A DNA stretch of 43,309 nt from Thiothrix lacustris DSM 21227 (GCF_000621325.1 NZ_JHYQ01000032.1:1-43309); one strand, 5' to 3'; shown: positions 7,231 to 15,380, counted from the first letter of the stretch. Notes: generated by a model from the sequence alone, not told the origin. Numbers and translations are program-made.

Positions 7231-9761
7231 GCAGCTTTCCTCCGTGGTGGTTCGAGCAGCTCCACTGCCCAGTCCAGATGGTTGTACTTAAGGATGGCGG
7301 CAGCCCAGCGGCTGGCTGGCAACTTCTTTTCGATGGTATCGAGGAACACTTGCTGTTTGGGGTTGGAGAACCCGGCAAATGCCAGGGCAACCGGCCCCAT
7401 GTCGAGGGTAAACAAGCGCCTGCCCTTGATGCTGCGGTAGTAGTAATCCCGTTTCTGTTGGGCATTGGCAATAATGTGCAGTTCGGCATCCGTCAGGCCG
7501 AAGGTTTTGTAATACTTCGCCACCTCTGGCACGGTGGCTTCCGCATCAGGGAGGAAGATCCGGGTCGGGCAGGCGCTGATAATGGTGGGGCTGATGCTGG
7601 ATTCGGCTGCATCTGCTGGTTCCTGGGTGGCAAACACTACGTACACGTTGCGTTTACGCAGGGTCTTCAACCAGCTTTGTAGGCGGCTGGCAAAAATGCC
7701 GTGGCGTAGGAACAGCCAGCACTCGTCCAGCACCAGCAGGGTTGGGCGGCCGTCAAAGCGTTTTTCGATACGGTGGAACAGGTAAGACAAGGTGGGGATG
7801 ACAACCTGTTCCCCCATCTCCATTACATGGGTCATCTCAAACATCAGCCAGAAGCTGCTTTTGAGTTCGTCCTGGTCGGCATCAAACAGTTGCCCGTAAG
7901 CACCTGACAGCGTGTACAAGTGCAAGGCATCGCGGATGTCGGCGTTCTGGCACAGTGCGTGCAAGCCGGTCAGGGTGCGCTGTTCGGGTGGTGCGTCTGC
8001 CAGTGAGCGTAATGCACCTTCCACTTCCTGGGTAATCGCAGGGGTCAGGGTCAGGTTCTGGAGTTCCAGCATGTCGCACACATAACGCAATGCCCAGTTG
8101 CGTTCCCCTTCGCGGTCAATCTGTGCCAGCGGCTGGAAGGCCACGGCAGCGTCCTCATTGCCCGGTTCATAATAGCGTCCACCGGCTGCCATGGTGGCGG
8201 CGCGTGCCGAACGGTCTTTATCGAAAATGATCACTTGGGCATTCGGATACTTCAGCCATTGCAGTTCCAGCATCGCCAACAAGGTGGACTTGCCGGAGCC
8301 AGTCGGGCCGATGATGATGGTATGCCCCACATCGCCAACATTGAGGTTAAGGCGGAACGGGGTCGAGCCGGTGGTGCTGCACACCATGTGCGGGTTGCCT
8401 TCACCGCAGGCGGCCAGCAGGTGTGGGTTGGACACATCCCCAGCCCAGATCGAGGACACCGGCATCATGTGGGCAAGGTTGATGGTATTGATCAGTGGAC
8501 GGCGCACATTGGCACGGATCTCACCCGGCAGGCTGCCTTTCCATGCCTCAAACGCATACATGCGTTCGTCCTTGACCACAAAGCCGCTGGCATTGAGGAT
8601 TTTCTTCACCTCATGCAGCTTGTTCATGGCCTGTTGCAGGTTCTTGTCCCACACCGTCACGGTGGTGGTGTACTGCCCGTAAGCCACCAGATCCATGCCC
8701 AGTTCCTGGGATGCGGCATCGGCATCATCGGCCTTGTTCTGGGCATCGGTGTTCAACAGGCGGCTGGGTTCACCCGCAGCGGTTTCCTTGAGCATGATCC
8801 AGATGTTCTTCACCTTGCCTGTCCAGTAGCGGCGCTGACGCAGGATGGTGGACATCGCCTCACCCTTGTCGAGGCAGATGAAGCGGTTGACCCAGCGGTA
8901 TTCGATGTTCAGGTAATTGAGCTTGTCGAGGACACCGGGGGTAGTGGTGTGCGGGAAACCTGTCACTGACAGGGTGGGCATGTAGTAATCGCCAACCATC
9001 GCCACTTCCCCCGCCATGAATGGCTGGTCAGGGATATAGGCATCCAGGTACATCGGCAGGTCAGGGGCTGCTACCGGATGGGCTTGGGCTGACAGGGTGG
9101 AATGCAGGTAAGACAGCAGTTGCCCGTCATCCAGCACGCCAACACTGGGGAACACCGTGTCGAGGATGGTGGTGATTTCGGTGGTGGCACGGATGAAATA
9201 GTCCAGATCCCGCGCAAACCCGTCTTCCAGTTTGGCGTTCTTGGGGTTCTCGTAGAACAGGTCTACCAGCTTCTTTTCCAGCGGTTGCGGACGTTCCCAC
9301 ACGAAACTCAGGTAGTAGGACGACTCGAAATGTTCTGCCTTGTCTTCAAAATTGCCTTGGCGTTCGCGGTCAACCAGCCAGGCGACCGCCACAGGCCAGC
9401 GTGATTGCGGGTAAACGTCCTGCTGGAAACGTTGGGCTTCAATGAAGTATGTCCAACCCGTGCCGAGGCGCTTGAGGGCATTGTTGACCTTGGCTGTCAC
9501 CACCATCATTTCCTCATCGGAGGAGGCTGCCAAATCCGGGCCACGGAAGGCAATGGTGCGCAACAGGGTGCGGTTTTTGTTGAGGATAATGCCGGGGGCT
9601 ACCAGCGCACCCCATTGCAGGTGGTCGGACAGTGCCTCACGCCGCCCCGGCTTGCGTTCACCCATGCCTTGGCGGGCGACAATGAAGAAGCCAAACCCCA
9701 ACAGCAGGAAAAAGGTCAGCAGGATGGCAACCAGCAGGTAATCACTGTGCATAAAGGTCAC
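7227..9761 (-). CDS. trbE: TrbE/VirB4 type IV secretion ATPase
   Basis: This 844-residue ATPase powers pilus assembly and substrate transfer at the inner membrane. It starts with one hydrophobic segment (about 8-28), continues with the CagE/TrbE/VirB4 N-terminal domain, and ends with a RecA-like domain. Walker A is GPTGSGKS at residues 485-492 and Walker B is LLVLDE with D679 and E680, followed by the VirB4 CWLFLRHG segment and the ATQEPADA motif. The GTG at 9761 overlaps the trbD stop; an ATG three codons later (9752) is a fair alternative. Length and motifs are complete, so the gene appears functional. Confidence 0.95.
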   Translation of the reverse strand: MTFMHSDYLLVAILLTFFLLLGFGFFIVARQGMGERKPGRREALSDHLQWGALVAPGIILNKNRTLLRTIAFRGPDLAASSDEEMMVVTAKVNNALKRLGTGWTYFIEAQRFQQDVYPQSRWPVAVAWLVDRERQGNFEDKAEHFESSYYLSFVWERPQPLEKKLVDLFYENPKNAKLEDGFARDLDYFIRATTEITTILDTVFPSVGVLDDGQLLSYLHSTLSAQAHPVAAPDLPMYLDAYIPDQPFMAGEVAMVGDYYMPTLSVTGFPHTTTPGVLDKLNYLNIEYRWVNRFICLDKGEAMSTILRQRRYWTGKVKNIWIMLKETAAGEPSRLLNTDAQNKADDADAASQELGMDLVAYGQYTTTVTVWDKNLQQAMNKLHEVKKILNASGFVVKDERMYAFEAWKGSLPGEIRANVRRPLINTINLAHMMPVSSIWAGDVSNPHLLAACGEGNPHMVCSTTGSTPFRLNLNVGDVGHTIIIGPTGSGKSTLLAMLELQWLKYPNAQVIIFDKDRSARAATMAAGGRYYEPGNEDAAVAFQPLAQIDREGERNWALRYVCDMLELQNLTLTPAITQEVEGALRSLADAPPEQRTLTGLHALCQNADIRDALHLYTLSGAYGQLFDADQDELKSSFWLMFEMTHVMEMGEQVVIPTLSYLFHRIEKRFDGRPTLLVLDECWLFLRHGIFASRLQSWLKTLRKRNVYVVFATQEPADAAESSISPTIISACPTRIFLPDAEATVPEVAKYYKTFGLTDAELHIIANAQQKRDYYYRSIKGRRLFTLDMGPVALAFAGFSNPKQQVFLDTIEKKLPASRWAAAILKYNHLDWAVELLEPPRRKAA

Positions 9762-10030
9762 GGCAACTTGTCCTTTGTGTGACGCAGGCCAGCACGGACA
9801 ACCGCCATGAAATGTGGGTCAAACCGGGTCAGGCGAGCAAGCCCCCAATGCCCCAGTAGGGCTACCGGGAGAATCCACAACTGGTGCATCCCGATGGTCA
9901 GGGCAGCCACGATAGTCCAGTAAATGAACCCCACCGTGCGGGGCAGGCCAGCCACCAGCACCGGCTCCACCAGTGACAGGTGGACAGGGGCTTCATAGCC
10001 TTCGGGGTGGTTGGCCTGCCGTTGGCTCAT
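9758..10030 (-). CDS. trbD: TrbD/VirB3 inner-membrane protein
   Basis: This 90-residue protein has the short cytoplasmic start and two closely spaced hydrophobic segments (about residues 33-65) expected for VirB3/TrbD. The phrase EGYEAPVHLSLVEPVLVAGLPR is a clear family signature. VirB3 works with VirB4 at the inner membrane. The gene overlaps both trbC (upstream, 4 bp) and trbE (downstream, 4 bp). Confidence 0.92.
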   Translation of the reverse strand: MSQRQANHPEGYEAPVHLSLVEPVLVAGLPRTVGFIYWTIVAALTIGMHQLWILPVALLGHWGLARLTRFDPHFMAVVRAGLRHTKDKLP

Positions 10031-10362
10031 ACGCTTGCACCACCGCCAAAGCCGAGGAAGGTCAGACCCCAGGTGGTTGCAGCAAACGCAATGGACAGGC
10101 CGAATACGACCCAGAGGGCTTTACGCATGATGCCGCCACCTTCGGAGAAAGCCAGGCCAAGGCCAACGAACACAATGGCGATTGTGCCGAGTACCTGTGC
10201 TACAGGGCCGGTCAGGGAGGCCAACAGGTTCTGGAGCGGGGTTTCCCACGGCAAACCGGCACCGCCGCCACCGGCTGCGGAAGCATCAGCACCAGCCAGC
10301 ATCAGCAAGGCAAATAACAGGGGGGATTTCAGGCGGGATAAATGACGGGCATAGTGCAGCAC
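10027..10362 (-). CDS. trbC: TrbC/VirB2 pilin precursor
   Basis: This 111-residue protein has a long leader (hydrophobic about residues 13-29, ending ADASA), a Gly-rich stretch and two hydrophobic helices (VAQVLGTIAIVFVGLGLAF and ALWVVFGLSIAFAATTWG). That is the layout of VirB2/TrbC major pilins. It is the first gene of the operon, so the promoter should lie in the following intergenic region. TrbB/VirB11, which precedes trbC in classic trb operons, is not found upstream. Confidence 0.92.
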   Translation of the reverse strand: MLHYARHLSRLKSPLLFALLMLAGADASAAGGGGAGLPWETPLQNLLASLTGPVAQVLGTIAIVFVGLGLAFSEGGGIMRKALWVVFGLSIAFAATTWGLTFLGFGGGASV

Positions 10363-10521
10363 TGCTCAGGCTCCTTGTGCAGGTTAATCAGGGTTTGTGT
10401 GGTGTGGGCGATTCCTGTGGTGGGATGGATGCCCTGTGACCGTCTGCCCTTTATCCGGGAAAACAGATGGACGGCTGGAGATTAACCTTATTTTTTGAAT
10501 GGTGTGAGTATAAACCCGATG

Positions 10522-10535
10522 AACTGATAACAGTT
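10522..10535. promoter_or_regulatory. 14-bp palindrome upstream of trbC
   Basis: AACTG-ATAA-CAGTT is an inverted repeat with a four-base centre, about 160 bp upstream of trbC. It could be an operator for control of the transfer operon. There is no direct evidence of binding. Confidence 0.35.
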
Positions 10536-10654
10536 GTTTATGAACGGAAAGTTACAGCAATTTCGTTGTTGTCGATGTGTTCAGGAAGGGACGATTTTCA
10601 GGTTATTGCGTTGTACCGCTTATAACCTGGGATATGTTGAAGGACTGTTTCGTG

Positions 10655-10695
10655 GTTATCAGCCAGTTATCCGCCACAAGTCAAGTTATCCGCCA
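10655..10695. repeat. Three 11-bp direct repeats GTTATCMGCCA
   Basis: GTTATCAGCCA (10655-10665) is followed at once by GTTATCCGCCA (10666-10676), and again by GTTATCCGCCA (10685-10695). The set looks like a cluster of protein-binding sites upstream of the transfer operon. Confidence 0.5.
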
Positions 10696-10705
10696 GAGAT
10701 CCGCT

Positions 10706-10726
10706 GGTCGCATCACTGGTGCGACC
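10706..10726 (-). terminator. Hairpin just after fic, without a T-run
   Basis: GGTCGCA and TGCGACC form a perfect 7-bp stem with a 7-base loop, two bases past the fic stop codon. There is no U-tract, so it is a weak intrinsic terminator at best and may instead protect the 3' end of the message. Confidence 0.35.
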
Positions 10727-10728
10727 AA

Positions 10729-11781
10729 TCATGCTTCACTTTTCCGGGTGTACCAGGTTCCGCGTCCTTGCCCATGCCGCTGGATATGCCCGTCTTCCAG
10801 CAGTTGGGTAATACGCAGTTTCAGGGTGGCGCGTGGGGTATGGGTCAGTTCTTCTGCCTGTTTCATGGTGATGCGCCCGTTGTCCTTGAGGTGTTCCAGG
10901 ATTTTGACGCTATCGGCAGGCAGGCTTTCCCAGCCCCGGTTATCCACCATCTTCGCCGCCAAGTGGTCTTTCTGGGCTTTCAGGGAACGCAGGAAAAATG
11001 ACAGCCACGGCAACCAGTCGGGGGCTTCCTTGTCGAGTGTACCTTGGGTGCGGCGCAAGGCGAGATAATAGCTGTCCTTGTTGCGTTCGATGATGCTTTC
11101 CAGCGAGGTGTAAGGCACATAGCTATACCCGGCTTTCAGCAGCAACAGGGTTGCTAACACCCGCGACAATCTGCCGTTACCGTCCTGGAACGGGTGGATA
11201 GCCAGGAACACCACGTTGAACATGCCAATGGTCAGCAATGGGTGTTGGCTGCGGTCTTCTAGCGTGGTGCGTGTCCAGTCCACCAGTGCCTGCATTTCCC
11301 GTGGGGTGTCAAACGGGGTGGCAGTCCTGAAAATCACCCCAAGGCTATTGCCGGATGCGTCGAAGGCTTCCACATGGTTGTTCAGGGTCTTGTATTGCCC
11401 CCGGTGGCGTGTGTCCTTGTCACTGTGGCGTAGCAACATGGCGTGGAATTGTTTCAGGTAGTTCTCGGTCAGGGGGATGTCGTTGTAGCTTTGGAAAACG
11501 GTTTCCATTGCGTCCGCGTAGCCTGCCACTTCCTGTTCATCACGGGTCTGGAATGATTGCTTGCCGATGTTGCCCAGCAGCTTTTCCACTTCGGCATCAC
11601 TCAGTTTTGCCCCTTCAATGCGGGTTGATGAGCCAATGCTTTCTATAGTTGCCACCCGGCGCAGGGCTTCCAGGCGTTCCGGGGTCATGCCGTGGATGGC
11701 TTTCCAGCCGCCCCGGAATTCGTCGATCTCGGCAATCAGCTTGAGCATTTCAGGGGTGATGGTCAGGGAATGGGTTTTCAT
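10729..11781 (-). CDS. Fic-family AMP-transferase with C-terminal winged helix
   Basis: Fic enzymes usually transfer AMP from ATP to a hydroxyl side chain of a target protein. The 350-residue product has the catalytic motif HPFQDGNGR at residues 196-204, with the active-site His first. An N-terminal inhibitory helix of the SSTRIEG type precedes it, so it should be a class II, self-inhibited Fic protein. The C-terminal 60 residues form a winged helix (ILEHLKDNGRITMKQAEELT... RATLKLRI), as in many Fic/DUF4172-like regulators. I chose the ATG at 11781; the frame stays open to a TTG at 11832, but that would run into the likely promoter. Two direct repeats overlap the promoter, suggesting autoregulation. 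Confidence 0.88.
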   Translation of the reverse strand: MKTHSLTITPEMLKLIAEIDEFRGGWKAIHGMTPERLEALRRVATIESIGSSTRIEGAKLSDAEVEKLLGNIGKQSFQTRDEQEVAGYADAMETVFQSYNDIPLTENYLKQFHAMLLRHSDKDTRHRGQYKTLNNHVEAFDASGNSLGVIFRTATPFDTPREMQALVDWTRTTLEDRSQHPLLTIGMFNVVFLAIHPFQDGNGRLSRVLATLLLLKAGYSYVPYTSLESIIERNKDSYYLALRRTQGTLDKEAPDWLPWLSFFLRSLKAQKDHLAAKMVDNRGWESLPADSVKILEHLKDNGRITMKQAEELTHTPRATLKLRITQLLEDGHIQRHGQGRGTWYTRKSEA

Positions 11782-11804
11782 GGCTAGCCGAAAAGTGAAA
11801 AACG

Positions 11805-11839
11805 TTAGCCAATAATAGCCGTAATTAGCCAATAAGCAA
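11805..11839 (-). promoter_or_regulatory. Putative fic promoter with two 11-bp direct repeats
   Basis: On the minus strand a TTGCTT (11834-11839) and a TATTAT (11812-11817) are spaced by 16 bp. The direct repeats TTAGCCAATAA at 11805-11815 and 11825-11835 are exactly 20 bp apart, which places them on one face of the helix, and they overlap both promoter boxes. This suits binding by the Fic protein's winged helix, but that is inference. Confidence 0.45.
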
Positions 11840-11872
11840 ACATTTCGTATCTTTAGAAAGCCCTGAGCATCC

Positions 11873-12030
11873 CCTGCGGGACGGGCTGTTACGGGTTCCG
11901 CTGTCGCTGCATCCCTACGGGACTTTCGCCCTCCTCATTCCTGATGCCTTCAAAACCACCGTTCGTTCCTCACGCAGGTTTTTCCGCGCTCCGCTTGGGC
12001 TTGGGTAGCCAGACCCGTGGCCGGGACTGG
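11873..12030. repeat. GC-rich interspersed repeat copy upstream of radC
   Basis: This stretch shares its pieces with other gaps in the window: CTGCGGGACGGGCTGTTACG resembles the repeats at 17598, 22045 and 37010. The part at 11948-12030 (CTTCAAAACC to CCGGGACTGG) resembles 13062-13141 downstream of radC. Frames here are open in several phases but look non-coding. The rest of the gap to 12243 is also GC-rich with no supported gene. Confidence 0.55.
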
Positions 12031-12243
12031 CTGGGTGTTGGTGCTTTCGGGGCGCTGCCCCCCGCTGCTTCCATGACAGGCTACGTGGACGGTTGGGGTA
12101 TCCCCAATCTTCCGCGCTGCGCTTGTGCAGACCGGGTGATCCCCCTCCCCACCGTCCATCATGGATGCCGCTACCCCCGTTCTCGCCGAAGGGCATAGCC
12201 GCCAGGCGGCAGTGACCTGATTTTTTTAAAGAGGACGGAAGAC
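12031..12243. other. GC-rich gap before radC, no gene seen
   Basis: This stretch has the composition and word use of the repeat to its left (CGGGGCGCTGCCCCC, CTTCCGCGCTGCGCTTG) and no reading frame with family likeness. The ribosome binding site of radC (AGAGGACGGAAGAC) is at its right end. Confidence 0.45.
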
Positions 12244-12912
12244 ATGAAAACAGCAATGGACGTAAAACCACAAATCCCGGTTTTTGACACACCGGCTTAC
12301 AAATTACTGGGCAGGGGTTCACACGCCCTGTCGGATGCTGAATTGCTCAGCCTGTTCATGGGGGAGAACGTGGAGCTGGCACGCACCACGTTACTGTTTA
12401 ACTTCCAGTCATTACGGGAATTGTTCCTTGCGGATGAGGAGGATTTCAGGGCATTGGGGGTCAGCCAGATGACCTATGTGCAATTGCGGGCAGTGCTGGA
12501 ACTGTGCCAACGCTGGCTAGGGGAAAAGTTGCAGCGGGGTGAGCCGATGAGTGACCCGGATGCAGTGCGGTTTTACCTCAGTTCACGCCTGCGTGACCTG
12601 CCATCAGAGCGGTTTTGTGTGCTGTTCATGGATAACCGTCACCGGATGATTGCGTTTGAAGAGCTGTTTAATGGCACGATTGACGGGGCAAGCGTACACC
12701 CCCGCGAAGTGGTGAAACGCTGCCTGCACCATAACGCGGCTTCAGTGATTTTTGCCCATAACCACCCTTCGGGTGTGCCTGAACCCAGTCAGGCGGATGA
12801 GCGCATTACCCAGAAACTCAAAGATGCCTTACACCTGATTGATGTGCGGGTGTTGGATCATTTTGTGGTGGGGGACAGCATTGTGTCATTTGCTGAACGT
12901 GGCTTGTTGTAG
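12244..12912 (+). CDS. radC: RadC family JAMM/MPN-domain protein
   Basis: This 222-residue protein has the usual RadC layout: an N-terminal helix-hairpin-helix-like region ([20 protein letters not shown]) and a C-terminal JAMM domain. The metal site is complete: [16 protein letters not shown] supplies H172, H174 and D185, and a conserved glutamate precedes it near residue 140. RadC-like proteins are frequent on plasmids, phages and integrative elements; their role is unsettled, and the old DNA-repair name is not well supported. A good ribosome binding site (AGAGGACGG) precedes the ATG. It is the only plus-strand gene in this zone and is flanked by related repeats. Confidence 0.9.
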   Translation: MKTAMDVKPQIPVFDTPAYKLLGRGSHALSDAELLSLFMGENVELARTTLLFNFQSLRELFLADEEDFRALGVSQMTYVQLRAVLELCQRWLGEKLQRGEPMSDPDAVRFYLSSRLRDLPSERFCVLFMDNRHRMIAFEELFNGTIDGASVHPREVVKRCLHHNAASVIFAHNHPSGVPEPSQADERITQKLKDALHLIDVRVLDHFVVGDSIVSFAERGLL

Positions 12913-12974
12913 GCCGCTACCCTGCCCTGCTTTGTCCTGCTGCTGGAGAGTGGCGGGATTTTTGGCGGGGAAGG

Positions 12975-13141
12975 CTAAGGTCTCACTGCGTGAGGCCGTA
13001 TTGCGGCGGAGCTGGATACTGCCCTGCCCGCTGGTTGGGCAGCACGGTGCTGCGCCGGGGGACTCCAAAACAGATGTTCGTACCTCACAACTGTTTTTCC
13101 GCGCTACGCTTGGCGGGAAGCCAGACCCTTGCAGGGACTGG
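12975..13141. repeat. GC-rich interspersed repeat copy downstream of radC
   Basis: The segment begins with CTCACTGCGTGAG, which folds as a small hairpin and matches the head of the other copies. It continues with a part (13062-13141) resembling 11948-12030 on the other side of radC. It fills the gap between radC and the convergent hipA. Confidence 0.5.
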
Positions 13142-13147
13142 CAGGCA

Positions 13148-14398
13148 TCAGAAGCGGAAGGCTTGTGCCATCCGCTCTTGTTCCGCCCGGTTGATGCCCA
13201 GCAGTTTGGCTTTGTCTGCCCAGTGGCTGACACTGTGACACACTTCCTGCTGGATTGATTTGGCACGGGCTGGCCTGACCCTGAAATAATCTGCCACTTC
13301 CATTGCCAAGGAAAAATCCAGTTGGTTGTCGGATTCGGTGATATTCAGGTGCAGACCGTGGGCGGGTGTGACGGGATTAATGTCGTAGGCTGGAGACAAA
13401 CACCAGCCTTTCCGATTCAGAATGAAACCGTGGTTACGCAGGTGGTCGTCGGTATTGGATACCGCAATATTAAAGACGATGCGCCGCCAAAGCTGTTCTA
13501 GGTCTTGTTGGGCTTGTGCGCCGTGGAAGGTGATGAACTCTGCCAATTCCAGGTAACTGGCCTCATAGTCACCATCGTAATAACCCAGTTGGGTCATTGC
13601 CGAGGTGAAGTGCAGGCGACGGGTTCCCTTGCGGTCGAAACGTTTGGTCAGGAAGGTATGGTAGGGGCTGTTGAAACGCTGGAGGCGTGATTCTGACATA
13701 TGTACACCTGCCTCCAGTGCCAATTGGTAGGCTACAAACTCCCATGCACCCATGTCGTAGTCATCGTAGCGGCTGGGGAATTTTGCAATCCAGAGTGCAT
13801 TGTCTGTATCAATGACACAGGCTTTGGGTCTGGCACCACCCAGGGAAGAGCCGGGTGAAATCAGCATGAACAACCATTTCAGGTAATCAGGATCGTCGGT
13901 GGGGTGGTCTTCTTCGACCTGTTTGGCGGCGTATTCCAGCTCTCGCAGGGAGCTTATCGGTGGGGCAGCCTGCCTGTCATTGTTATCCAGAAACGGGCCA
14001 GCAGCATCGCGTTTGAAACGTAACCCACCCATGCGGTATTGGTCATGTACCCCCAGCAGGTAATCAGTTTCCAGCAATACCTTGGCTCGGCGACCTTCCA
14101 TTCTGGCTATCGCCGCCTCACGGCGTTTCATCAGCAGGCGACCCCAACGGTCAGGGCAGGAATCCAGAAAGACCCTGAAATTCTGGCCTTCACTGAACTG
14201 ACGGCCTGCAAACAGGTGCAGTTCCGGGTCGATAGGCCGTGCGTAAGGGGAGTCCAGCCATTCCGGGGCATACTGGAAGTTAAACAGTTCCTTGTTCCTG
14301 ACCAAGGTGGAAGTTAGTGTGCCAACCCGTTGTGGGGTCGATGATCCATCACCATCGGGCAATATCCAGTCGGCGTATACGAGGATAGTGGTTTCCAT
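13148..14398 (-). CDS. hipA: HipA-like serine/threonine kinase toxin
   Basis: HipA kinases phosphorylate cellular targets such as glutamyl-tRNA synthetase and induce a dormant state; the antitoxin HipB holds them in check and represses the operon. The 416-residue product has the N-terminal barrel-like region, the FRVFLDSCPDRWGRLLM segment and the GGARPKA phosphate loop. The catalytic and metal-binding motifs follow: SNTDDHLRNHGF (D317, D318, H319) and SPAYDINP (D339). All key residues are kept, so it should be active. It starts on the base after the hipB stop codon. Its exact target is not predictable from sequence. Confidence 0.9.
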   Translation of the reverse strand: METTILVYADWILPDGDGSSTPQRVGTLTSTLVRNKELFNFQYAPEWLDSPYARPIDPELHLFAGRQFSEGQNFRVFLDSCPDRWGRLLMKRREAAIARMEGRRAKVLLETDYLLGVHDQYRMGGLRFKRDAAGPFLDNNDRQAAPPISSLRELEYAAKQVEEDHPTDDPDYLKWLFMLISPGSSLGGARPKACVIDTDNALWIAKFPSRYDDYDMGAWEFVAYQLALEAGVHMSESRLQRFNSPYHTFLTKRFDRKGTRRLHFTSAMTQLGYYDGDYEASYLELAEFITFHGAQAQQDLEQLWRRIVFNIAVSNTDDHLRNHGFILNRKGWCLSPAYDINPVTPAHGLHLNITESDNQLDFSLAMEVADYFRVRPARAKSIQQEVCHSVSHWADKAKLLGINRAEQERMAQAFRF

Positions 14399-14722
14399 TC
14401 AGTTGCTGCCCTTGTTGCCAGTACCCAGTAGTTTGGCATCCTGTAGCCTGCGTCCAAACTCATCATCACGGGCAACGGCGGTAAGGTCTTCCGCCAAATT
14501 CAAGGCTGCCAGTACACTCAGGTAATGACCGATGGAAACGCCTGCATCACCAGCCTCGATTTTGCGTAGCGTAATAGGGCTGATGCCAGTGCGTTCACTG
14601 ATCAACTTCTGGGTCAGTTGGCGACGTTTGCGTGCCAGCTTGATGTTTTCCCCCAAAGTACGCAGGACTTTTTGTTGTTTGGGGAAAAGGATGGCGGTAC
14701 GCCGTTCTGTTTGGTTATCCAT
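14399..14722 (-). CDS. hipB: HipB-like XRE antitoxin and repressor
   Basis: This 107-residue protein carries an XRE helix-turn-helix (about residues 20-75: LARKRRQLTQKLISERTG then ISPITLRKIEAGD). It is directly upstream of hipA, in the normal antitoxin-first order. It should bind the inverted repeat just upstream of its own start and neutralise HipA. No Shine-Dalgarno sequence is visible in front of the ATG, so the transcript may be nearly leaderless. Confidence 0.88.
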   Translation of the reverse strand: MDNQTERRTAILFPKQQKVLRTLGENIKLARKRRQLTQKLISERTGISPITLRKIEAGDAGVSIGHYLSVLAALNLAEDLTAVARDDEFGRRLQDAKLLGTGNKGSN

Positions 14723-14727
14723 AATGT

Positions 14728-14768
14728 CACTATACTAATGCTATTATATACTAATAGATAGTATAGTG
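14728..14768 (-). promoter_or_regulatory. hipBA operator with nested inverted repeats
   Basis: CACTATACTA (14728-14737) and TAGTATAGTG (14759-14768) form a perfect 10-bp inverted repeat with a 21-bp spacer. Inside it CTATTA (14741-14746) and TAATAG (14752-14757) form a second one. A TATAAT on the minus strand (14743-14748) lies inside the inner repeat. The structure fits autorepression by HipB. Confidence 0.6.
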
Positions 14769-14840
14769 TGCTTTTTGTATTGATGACTGACAGAAAGTAT
14801 TTGCTGGTTTGGGGTATTCAAACAGTTCTGCGTGAGTGTT

Positions 14841-14927
14841 CAACGGTTTCATGTTGTAACGCCCGGAACGGGTCAGGCGTTGCCAGTCTTTATGGAAGGT
14901 TTTAGTGTAGTCACAGGCACGGGGCAT
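14841..14927 (-). pseudogene. Truncated YafQ/RelE-type toxin remnant
   Basis: Reading from the ATG at 14927 gives MPRACDYTKTFHKDWQRLT and then RSGRYNMKPL, which resembles the first 30 residues of YafQ-family mRNA interferases. The likeness then stops, and the frame runs through unrelated sequence into the hipBA operator. The catalytic C-terminal two thirds are missing, so no active toxin can be made. It lies 14 bp downstream of the antitoxin stop, in the expected order. Loss probably happened when the hipBA module joined here. Confidence 0.6.
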
Positions 14928-14940
14928 GGATGCCCGTTTG

Positions 14941-15303
14941 TCATTCGTGGTCAAGGGCATCTAACAGACCTTGCTGGTTATCGAAACGTGCTTTGGTAAT
15001 GGCCCGCGCTTCTTCCATTGCCTTACGGGTTTCAGCATTGGGGACTTGAAGGCAAAAGGGAACGTCTGCCCAGCAGCCTAGCATCAGCAGGTCGGACTTT
15101 TTCTTGGCTTGCAGCAGTGTTTGCAGTATCGCCAGATCTTTCAGTGCCTCGCTGCTGTCGCGTTGCCACAACTCCGCTATGGCCTTGCGCAACCAGATAC
15201 TGGCCTCCGGGTTTTCGGTGATTTCCCGGAGCATCCGTTCAAGCTTCTTGATGGCAATTTCCAGCTCATTACCGGTATGGTAGGGGGTAGGTGTTTCGCT
15301 CAT
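14941..15303 (-). CDS. RelB/DinJ-like antitoxin C-terminus fused to an unrelated N-terminal half
   Basis: The last 35 residues of this 120-residue frame (VPNAETRKAMEEARAITKA and on to ALDHE) look like the toxin-binding tail of RelB/DinJ antitoxins. The ribbon-helix-helix N-terminus of such antitoxins is absent. Instead there are about 75 residues (ENPEASIWLRKAIAELWQRD, then ALKDLAILQTLLQAK) that resemble a separate family of small accessory proteins. The frame therefore looks like a fusion left by a deletion between two small genes. Its toxin partner is truncated downstream. It may be expressed, but its function is doubtful. Confidence 0.55.
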   Translation of the reverse strand: MSETPTPYHTGNELEIAIKKLERMLREITENPEASIWLRKAIAELWQRDSSEALKDLAILQTLLQAKKKSDLLMLGCWADVPFCLQVPNAETRKAMEEARAITKARFDNQQGLLDALDHE

Positions 15304-15332
15304 GTGGGGATTATAGGGTATTTCCCGGTAAT

Positions 15333-15380
15333 ATCATCCTGGTTCCCAATACCTTGGGGTACGGGGCAAAGCCCCGGATA
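15333..15380. repeat. Copy of a 48-bp repeat with GGGGC/GCCCC hairpin
   Basis: This stretch begins ATCATCCTGG, contains ATACCTTGGGGT and ends with the hairpin GGGGCAAAGCCCC. A second copy at 36947-36995 keeps the order and has only a few changes. Confidence 0.6.

Larger units (their letters stand above)
10363..10728. other. Intergenic region, probable promoter of the trb operon
   Basis: No gene is seen in these 366 bp. The stretch lies between the end of fic and the start of trbC, both on the minus strand. It should therefore hold the trb promoter. It contains a 14-bp palindrome (10522-10535), three near-identical 11-bp direct repeats (10655-10695) and a hairpin next to the fic stop. I could not fix a convincing -35/-10 pair. 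Confidence 0.55.

Noticed and set aside
11915-12322. Open frames of 70-135 codons in the repeat upstream of radC
   Set aside because: They are in GC-rich repeat sequence that recurs elsewhere with different frames, and they show no domain or ribosome binding site.
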